DNA from: Laburnicola sp. R22_1
Lineage: Eukaryota > Ascomycota > Dothideomycetes > Pleosporales > Didymosphaeriaceae
Reading direction: 5' to 3'
DNA: 64,000 nt
Assembly: GCA_014281115.1 (NCBI GenBank)
Contig: JACONQ010000005.1
Span: 3,596,001-3,660,000 of the forward strand
In this document: positions 57,128-64,000 of the stretch, piece by piece
How positions within the stretch are numbered: the stretch's first letter is position 1
How the letters are laid out: the number at the start of each line of letters is the position of its first letter
Translations under genes and position numbers: made by a program
The notes under the pieces: model-generated
What the model saw: only the letters and a program-made list of their open reading frames with translations
Told to the model about the DNA's origin: nothing
The model's database searches: none

Positions 57128-60100
57128 GTCATCCGTCCCTCAGACCAACAGGCTCTGTCATATACACGGAGGGACAAAGATTGCTCGCCGCAGCCACCTC
57201 AGAGGCAAGGGGCCCCCGCAAGGCTAGAGGGTCCCTGATCGCCCTAGAAGGGGTTATCCGAACAGCAGCGGGCTCCTTCAAAGTGAGGGCCCTAGTAGAC
57301 TGCGGCGCGGAGGCCAACTTCGTCAGTACCAGGATGGCGGAGAGGGTCGCAGTCCAACCAAAAGCGAATGCAAACCAGACTTACAAGGCCCTAAACAGAG
57401 TTAAATTGGAGGTTCAAGGCCAGACCAAGCTAGCCTACGCGATAACGGACAGCCGTGGGCAAACCCAGGCTGGGTCGGACGAATTCGTCGTAGGGGACAT
57501 CGAAGGGTTCGACATAGTGCTGGGGATACCCTGGTTAACCAAATAGAACCCACTACCCAACTTCACCGCTCGTACATTGCGATTTAACAACGGCAAGCGC
57601 AAATTCCAGAAGGTCGCCATAGAGGGGCCACAACAATTCGCGAATACCGCTAAGGACGCTAACAATGACTGTTTTGTCATGTATGGAGTCAGCCTAGGCC
57701 AATCCGGTCCAAACGAGACCGTTCTACCCGAGGGTTACCAAGGGAGGTTCGAAGAAGCCTTCTCAGAAGCGGACGCCGCCCTACTAGCGGACCACGGGCC
57801 TCACGAGATGTCTATTAACATTGAGGCAGACAAGAAGGTACCCTTCGGACCGCTCTATAGCCTATTAGCGCCAGAGGCACAGGTCTTGAAGGAGTACATC
57901 AAGAGAAACCTCGAAAGAGGCTGGATACGCCACTTAAAATTAGAAGCAGAAGCACCAATCCTTTTTACAAAGAAGAAGGACAGGGGATTGCAATTATGCG
58001 TAGATTACTATGGACTAAACACGGTAACCATAAAAAACTGTTACCCACTCCCACTAATCCAAGAGTCACTAGACTAGTTAGGATCCGCCATTATATACAC
58101 TAAATTGGACCTAAGGGACGCCTATCACCGTATACAAATCAAGGCAGGCAACAAATGGAAGACGGCATTCCGGACTAGATATGGCCACTACGAATACACA
58201 GTAATGCCCTTTAGGTTAACCAACACCCCCGCGGTCTTTCAGAGCTATATTAATAGTGCGCTGTCAGACTTACTTAACGTCTATTGCATTGTATACTTGG
58301 ACGACATCCTTATATATTCCTAGAGTAAGGAGGAACACGTTGAACACGTAAAGACAGTGCTGGATCGGCTTATCCAGCACAAGCTGTACGCCAAACTCTC
58401 CAAGTGTGAGTTCCACACCCGAGAGGTAGGCTACCTAGGGTTTGTAGTAAGCCCGGAGGGCGTGCATATGGAAGGGGACAGAGTCAAGAGCATACAGGAG
58501 TGGCCAGAGCCTAAGTCGGTACGGGATGTGAGAATTTTCCTAGGCTTTGCCAATTACTACCAAAGATTTATTAAAGGGTTTTCAAGGGTCGCAAGCCCCC
58601 TGCACGTACTCACCCAGCGACCAGAAGGGTCGGCCCGTGGTGGTCACCGACAACGTAAGGAGGAATCGGTACCCATTGCCCTGTCAAGCGAGGCTTGGGC
58701 TGCGTTTGAGCAACTAAAGCAAAGCTTTGCCAGTGGGCCCTTGCTAGCCCATTTCAACCCTGAATTGCCCTTAAGGGTGGAGACCGACGCCTCTGGATAC
58801 GCGATATCTGGCATCTTAAGTCAACCACACCCAGGGCCCCAAGGAAAGGAACAATAGCACCCAGTTGCCTTCTACTCGCGCAAGATGAGCCAGGCTGAGC
58901 GTAATTACGACACGCACGACGGAGAGCTGCTTGCAATAGTAGAAGCCTTTAAACACTGGAGGCACTACTTAGAAGGCACTGTAGAGCAGGTAGAGCTCCT
59001 GACAGATCATGCCAACCTACAGGGGTTCATGACAACTAAAGTCCTAACCCGACGCCAGGCCCGATAGGCTGAATGGCTCGCCTCATTCAATTTTGGGATC
59101 AGACACCGCCCAGGGAAGACAAACCCGGCGGACGGACCCTCAAGGAGGCCCGACTACGAGTCGGAAGGAGCGGAAAGGCCTGATAGGACGGATAGTTCCC
59201 AAGGAAGGCTGCTCAGAGAGCTTCAAAGTAAGCTAAAGCTTAGGGGAGCTAAAACACCCTAGGAGAGGCTGGAAGAGCCTAGGCTGGCAGCTACCGCGCG
59301 GATTGCGCGACCTGGGGAAAGACCTACCCTAGAGGATGCGCAACAAGGGGAATTCAAGAACCCTTTGCTTCAAGCCATCTCCAAAGAGATGACGAGCGAC
59401 CCAACAGCGGTCAGGGTGAGGGCGAGTCTCTCGCACCCCACAGAGGATCGCCCACCGTGGATAGAGCGGTGGAGCCCAATTAAGGGTTATCTACTCCAGT
59501 TCAACGGTCGCCTGTACGTGCCGGCCGGCGTCAGGATCGAGACCTTGAGACGCTGTCATGATGATCCGCTGGCAGGTCATTTTGGTTTCGCGAGGACACT
59601 CGATATCGTCCAGAGGGAGTTCTGGTGGCCTGGGGCCCATCAGTTCGTTAAGGATTACGTCCTAACTTGCAAGGCCTGTGCAAGGGTTAAACCCACCAGA
59701 CACGCACAGTATGGCCAACTCAACAGCTTACCGATCCCGACAGGTCCCTGGCAAGATATAACAATGGACATGATCACAGACCTCCCTAAGAGCAGGGTGC
59801 GTAACCACAAGTATAATAGTATACTGGTGATCGTAGATCGCTTTAGTAAGATGGCCCACTATACGGCTGTTCGCAAGGACATAACCGCAGCAGAGCTGGC
59901 TGAGATCTTTCAGCGGGAGGTCATACGGCTCCATGGTCCCCCAAGGTCGATAGTGACAGACAGGGGTAGCCTATTCACATCAGGATACTAGAGCACCTTT
60001 GCGCAGTGCTTAGGGTCAAAACAGCTGCTTTTAACCGCCTTTCACCCGCAGACGGATGGGCAGACTGAGAGGCAGAACCAGACGCTGGAGCAGTACCTAC

Positions 60101-60933
60101 AAGTTTTCTGCAATTACGAGCAGGACAATTGGGCCTCGTTGCTATCAGAGGCAGAGTACTCGTACAACAACAGCGTACACAGCTCTACAGGGAAGTCGCC
60201 TTTCCAGGCCGTGTACGGATACGACCTGCCAACCACTGGCGTGGCTGAAGAACTCCAATTGAGGGGTAACGCACCTCAGGCTATCGCTAACGTGACTAGA
60301 ATGGCCTAGATAAGGGCTGTTATGCGAGAAACCATGACAAAAGCCTAGGCTTACCAGGCGAAGGCATACAACTCCAAGCACAAACCAGTAGAGTTTGCTG
60401 TGGGAGACATGGTCTACCTTAATGCACGGAACCTGGCCTCGTCAAGGCCGAAAAAGAAGCTGGACTACAAGTACTAGGGTCCCTACAAAGTTCTACGCCA
60501 AGTAGGGGATCAGGCGTACGAACTAAGCCTGCCCAAGGACTTCCAGATCCACCCAGTGTTCCACGTGTGCCTACTGGAGCGATCGGCCCCAGAGGGACTT
60601 ATACAGCGGGAGCAAAGTCCCCCCAAGGTTGTGGTACCACAAACAGGTCCAGACATATACCCAGTTGAACGGATCAAGGGTAGGACAAGAGAGAACGGCA
60701 GGTGGCTGTACGAAGTGAAGTGGAAAGGGTACGGTGACGAAGAAAACCAATGGTTGCCAGCAGAAGACATTTCCAAGACGGCGATGAAGGCTTTCTCCAA
60801 GCGCACAGGCTTCACGGAGGACGCAAACCCGTCAGAGGTAAAGACAGGCCCTAAACAAGGCCCACAGGCCATGCAGAGGCCAGGGTCGCCCTCCAAAACA
60901 AGGAGGGGTAGAGATAACCCCAGAAAGGCCTAG
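57004..60933 (+). pseudogene. pol: Gypsy Pol with chromodomain, ten in-frame TAG stops
   Basis: One reading frame runs throughout. Protease: ALVDCGAEANFVS (57290). Reverse transcriptase: [29 protein letters not shown] (active-site YLDD near 58296-58307). RNase H: ETDASGYAISG and [11 protein letters not shown]. Integrase: zinc finger HDDPLAGHFG...CKAC, then catalytic ITMDMIT, IVTDRGSLF and [13 protein letters not shown]. Chromodomain at the end: YPVERIKG...WLYEVKWKGYGDEENQWLP (60660-60775), placing it with chromoviruses. Stops at 57544, 58075, 58321, 58855, 59065, 59260, 59989, 60307, 60346 and 60475 are all TAG; many stand at positions where Trp or Gln is usual. No frameshift was seen. Confidence 0.93.
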
Positions 60934-61320
60934 ATTGGCCTAGACTAGCCCTAGCAGGTACACAGGCAAGCAATAGTACGCAATCGCGGACTCTGAGAAG
61001 TAATAGTGTTGTAAAACAGGCAAAAATACCGTCATAAACATGCAATATAAAGGATTATGAGAGCAAAGCACAGAAAAGCTTCTCTACTAAGAACCTAAAC
61101 TAATCGGCGTCCAAGATCCATGAACTAGGGAGCCAAGCACGAACAAGCCCAATTAAGGCCAAACTAGGCCGAAGCTACGTCTCTAGACCTATAAACAAGG
61201 CCAAACAAGGCCCTTAGCCCCTCCCAAAAGCCAAAGGGAGGCAGCAAACGCTAAAAGGGGGGTATCTCAGACTAGGAAAACGCCAGAAAGGGCCAAACAG
61301 GCCTAGAAAGCCCAAGGATC
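60934..61320. other. Spacer between pol and antisense gene
   Basis: About 390 bp without an open frame on either strand, rich in GGCCTAG/GGCCAAA-type motifs. It would hold the convergent 3' ends of pol and the antisense gene. Confidence 0.5.
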
Positions 61321-62343
61321 CTAATCCCAGGTGCGCACCTGCTGCCACAACGACTCGAAATCCCTCTTCGCACGCTCCGAAGCCTTGGAACCCAGCCGCA
61401 CCCTCTCAACTAGGAAGTCCAACGCGTCCTCGAGCGCACTCAAGCGAGCCTGACATTGGTTAGCCTAGATTACCCTAGATAGGGCTTGGGAAGTTTAGAT
61501 TACCTTAACAGCAGAGAGATTAGCATTGCCCACCGCCTTACCTCTACCTCTAGCCCGCTTACGCGGGGTACCCGCGAGACCGCCCGCGTCATCATCCGCC
61601 AAACGCTTCCGATTCTTCTTGGCCTTAGCCTTCTCCTTCTCGGTGAGCCTAAGGGGAAGGAAGCCGTCAGTGGGAAAGTTGGCCCAGCCAGAGTGCAGCG
61701 GAGTGTCCTTGTTGCCAGCGTACTTGCCCTTAGTACGGCTACCCCAAAATTAGCCTTGGGAGGCCTTGATAGGCCTAGATAGGAGAAACTTACATTTGGA
61801 TATCCTCAAAGACCTTCCGCAACTGGATGGAAGCCTCCTTAAGGGGAGGCAAGATAGGCCAGGGGGCCTTAGAACCCTCAGGGACCTCAGGAATCTCCTT
61901 CAACGCCCTCACGTCCAATTCGGCCTCAGTGAGATAAAGGCTGCTGGGATCCAGGAGGATGAGCTTCATGGCGGCCTGGAGCTTAGAGACAAGACGCTGG
62001 GGAACCTAAACACGTTAGGGGGCCCTTGAGAACCCTAGAGAGGCCTAGATATGCCTAGGTTGGCCCTACTCACCTAGAAACAATCCCAACCGGCGTTAGC
62101 GCACTTAACGCACTTGAGTATAAGATCGTCCTGGCCAGGGTCGATAACGCCATCTAAGATGTAGGTCTTGCGGTCCTGTAGAGCTCTGTGGTCCTCTTAG
62201 AAGAACTAGCAAGAATAAACTTCCTCAACTTCGTCATTATAGAGCTCGTCCACTAGACTTTAGAGGCAGGTTATACAGGGGTTCGTTGTAATAAGTGCAT
62301 TGTCCTAGGCCATTTTCTTTAACCTCTGCAAAGTACCAGACAT
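61321..62343 (-). pseudogene. Antisense spliced gene inside young Gypsy, CxxC and NLS-containing protein
   Basis: Four minus-strand exons, 62343-62074, 62005-61794, 61738-61504 and 61449-61321, join in phase for 282 codons ending in TAG. The introns are 68, 55 and 54 bp with GT-AG ends and CTAAC/CTAAT branch-like sites. Exons 2-4 are fully open. Exon 1 contains TAG/TAA at codons 13, 28, 46, 49 and 90; the last sits at a perfect CAG|GTGAGT-type donor if TAG was CAG. Cysteines form C23-x2-C26, C45 and C78-x2-C81-x6-C88, a possible zinc-binding set. Exon 3 has two basic clusters (KKNRKRL and PRKRARGRGK) that could be nuclear signals; exon 4 looks helical. I do not recognise the family. An accessory or captured gene is most likely; chance is unlikely because four exons keep phase. 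Confidence 0.75.
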
Positions 62344-62692
62344 CTTAATAAGGGTAAGATAGGGCTAGATAGGCCTAGATCGGGCTTAACTGGGGCCAAG
62401 GCTGTTCCAAGGAGGTTAAATGGGTCGAAAAAAAGGATTAGGCAACGTCGAAGCGGACTGTCAAGCGTCGTTAGCTCTAGACAAGCCTAGATGGGTATAG
62501 GGGGACCCCCCACAGGCCCAAGAAAACCCCAGATTAGGGGTGTTTTGGCCTAGAAGGGGCCTAGATCACCCTAGATTACCCTTGTCGGAGCCTGCTAGGA
62601 GCGCCTATCCCAGGGGGTACTTACGCTAGAATAAGTGGCGACGTGGGGAGAGTAGGGAGAAGAGGTAATGGAGCGGCAGGGCTGGGGGTAAA

Positions 62693-62701
62693 CTTATAAA
62701 G
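62693..62701 (-). promoter_or_regulatory. TATA-like box for the antisense gene
   Basis: The minus strand reads CTTTATAAG about 350 bp upstream of the antisense ATG at 62343. Only position and sequence support it. Confidence 0.35.
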
Positions 62702-62715
62702 GTACGCTAGTCCAA

Positions 62716-62749
62716 AATAGGCTAGTTAAGCGAGCTTAGCTAGCCTATT
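62716..62749. repeat. Strong hairpin, 16-bp stem with 2-nt GA loop
   Basis: AATAGGCTAGTTAAGC, GA, then GCTTAGCTAGCCTATT; one mismatch in 16 pairs. It lies ~40 bp before the polypurine tract of the young Gypsy. Confidence 0.85.
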
Positions 62750-62789
62750 TAGGAAAATTTCTCTGGCGACCTCGGGGTCGAGGTCCTTT

Positions 62790-62801
62790 AAAGAAAGGGA
62801 G
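62790..62801 (+). other. Polypurine tract of young Gypsy
   Basis: AAAGAAAGGGAG just before the 3' LTR start at 62805. Confidence 0.65.
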
Positions 62802-62804
62802 CTT

Positions 62805-62984
62805 TGTCACAACGCGTCCCCTGTGGCAGCGTAACCCCCTAGTTGACCTAGACTGGCCTAGATTAGCCTTGGCTAGGGCAGAGTTTTCTTCTTAGGCCTT
62901 GTAGCCTTTAGACCTACTTTCCTTTTTTAAGGGATCCCCTTAATAGTGAATTGATAGATTAAGCATTGTACCCACAATCTTACA
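62805..62984 (+). repeat. 3' LTR of young Gypsy
   Basis: 180 bp, two differences from the 5' LTR; followed by the AATAT duplication at 62985-62989. Confidence 0.95.
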
Positions 62985-63090
62985 AATATTTTCTAGTCTA
63001 TATTAGAATATTATATTATATTTGCTAAGGGTATTAGCCTAGTGTATATATCTTTTATTTAACCTTTTAGACTTTATAAAGTATATAAGT
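62985..63090 (-). mobile_element. Continuation of Gypsy B right of the young Gypsy
   Basis: AT-rich sequence that follows the insertion directly, so it should be the other side of element B. Too degraded for motif recognition. Confidence 0.4.
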
Positions 63091-63213
63091 GTATGTAGCA
63101 TTATTTTATCTACCTAGAAGTAGGACGATAAAGGCTTTTATCTTAAATAACATAATAAAAAAAGCAGAGCCCTCTACTTAGTAATTAAAAAGGCGTAAAA
63201 AGGTAATAATAAT
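63091..63213 (+). mobile_element. Short retroposon-like element, copy 6 (approximate ends)
   Basis: Contains the family core: TTATCTACCTAGAAGTAGGA, then ACGATAAAGGC, then GCAGAGCCCTCTACTTAGTA and the AATTAAAAAGGCGTAAAAAGGTA end. No clear target duplication was found, so the ends are approximate. Confidence 0.65.
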
Positions 63214-64000
63214 AAAAAGCGCGTTTAAACTACTAAGCGAGCTTAGTAGTCTTAGCGTAGGACTACTTTTATAAGCAAAATTTTTATAAAGAGGCTACTT
63301 AGAACTTTAGAAGAAATAAGACTTTAGCGCAACTATACTATAAGCTATTTTTTCTCTACTATTAAAAGTTATAAACTGCTATTCTAAGTTATAAACTACT
63401 ATCTAGATTATTGTAAATAATATAAGTTAATATATTAATAGGTATATTTCTTATAAGTAGTAGGATAAAGGTAATACGTACTAGATATACTATTACTCTA
63501 TTGCTATATTAAGGTTATTCTTAATAAATCTTCTACTATTTCTTTATATCCTGCTATCTACTTAGTTAATAGCAACTCTACTAACACTAAGGTACTTACT
63601 AACGCTAAAAAGTATATACTAGAGTTCTATATAACTATTATTTAGATAATAACTATATTAGAGTTCTATTTTGTTTGTAAGATGCTTGTCTAGCGCAAGG
63701 AGGAATAGATATACTTAACTATTTATAAGGCTATCCTTATCTACTAGTTAGGTTAGTAGCTAGTCTAGTTTGCTAAGGATAGAATAATTATATTCCTACA
63801 CTAGTGGACGCAATTACTTCTTATTAGTAATAGAATTATCTAGTAGAGGATATAAGAGAATAATAAAGTGTTTATTAATAAGCTATAAAGTGGTAAAAGT
63901 GTTATATAGATCTGCAAGATTCTTCTAGCTATTATTGTTACTATTAAGTTAGCTTATTTAAGCAAGTATGCCGCGTAGCAGCGTAAGCAAGAATAACTAA
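63214..64000. mobile_element. Degraded sequence related to family-2 elements
   Basis: Shares with 28228-29357 the GCGAGCTTAGTA hairpin motif near the left and a collinear block near the right: AAAGTGTTTATTAATAAGCT here against AAAGTATTTATTAATAAGTT near 28970. Similarity is partial, so it is a distant copy or a related family. It runs off the window edge. Confidence 0.5.

Larger units (their letters stand above)
62344..62804. other. Upstream region of antisense gene and 3' end of Gypsy
   Basis: Holds a minus-strand TATA-like CTTTATAAG (62693-62701), a strong hairpin at 62716-62749 and the polypurine tract before the 3' LTR. No open frame of note. Confidence 0.5.
55530..62984 (+). mobile_element. 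Ty3/Gypsy chromovirus-type LTR retrotransposon (7.5 kb) with antisense gene
   Basis: LTRs of 180 bp (55530-55709 and 62805-62984) begin TGTCAC and end CTTACA; I count two differences. The 5-bp duplication AATAT lies at 55525-55529 and 62985-62989. The internal order is gag, pol with C-terminal chromodomain, then a spliced gene on the opposite strand, then a polypurine tract. The element is GC-rich compared with its surroundings but carries many TAG stops, so it has been mutated after or during spread. It is inserted in Gypsy B. Confidence 0.95.

Noticed and set aside
22130..64000. CRISPR array or prokaryotic mobile island in the repeat-rich part
   Set aside because: Repeats are transposons with LTRs, target duplications and eukaryotic introns; there is no regular repeat-spacer pattern.

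Overview
The window looks like nuclear DNA of a filamentous ascomycete. Short 47-121 bp introns with GT-AG ends and CTAAY-type branch points, a fungal HOG-pathway MAPKK, a fungal Sec63, Fot1/pogo and Copia/Gypsy elements, and very AT-rich blocks full of C:G-to-T:A mutations of the RIP type (repeat-induced point mutation) all point that way. A Dothideomycete/Pleosporales origin is my inference from the bipartite GC-equilibrated/AT-rich layout; no species is claimed.

Bases 1-21.9 kb are gene-bearing and GC-balanced. In order: a PIN-like auxin efflux carrier family transporter (minus, cut by the left edge); the HOG MAP kinase kinase PBS2; the ER translocon subunit SEC63; a secreted protein with a long Lys/Glu repeat tail; a BTB/POZ-like protein; a VWA-domain protein; a dead but cleanly bounded 2.1-kb Fot1/pogo transposon; a hemerythrin-domain protein; and, directly beside the AT-rich block, a small secreted protein gene with an in-frame TAA. 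The genes show no pathway clustering.

Bases ~22-64 kb are nested transposable elements, mostly AT-rich and RIP-degraded. They include a pogo-like element (22.2-25.7 kb), a ~370-bp-arm palindrome (26.0-27.1 kb), and two copies (A1, A2) of one degraded minus-strand Copia element. A1 runs from 27.1 to ~51.3 kb with many insertions inside it, and A2 (33.7-47.1 kb, 288-bp LTRs) lies inside one of those insertions. A degraded minus-strand Gypsy (B, from ~51.3 kb) follows. Comparing A1 with A2 gives the exact empty site for most insertions and shows at least three families of short retroposon-like elements with 11-14 bp target duplications.

Two GC-richer elements are younger. One is a 5.5-kb Copia (37,788-43,316) with LTRs identical by eye, an open pol, and gag and pol in one frame separated by UGA-CUA, a known leaky stop context; its gag carries two further stops. 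The other is a 7.5-kb chromodomain Gypsy (55,530-62,984) with ten TAG stops in pol. Between pol and its 3' LTR lies a four-exon gene on the opposite strand that splices in register for 282 codons and encodes a CxxC, NLS-rich protein. That antisense gene, the UGA-CUA junction and the short retroposon family are the observations most worth following up.
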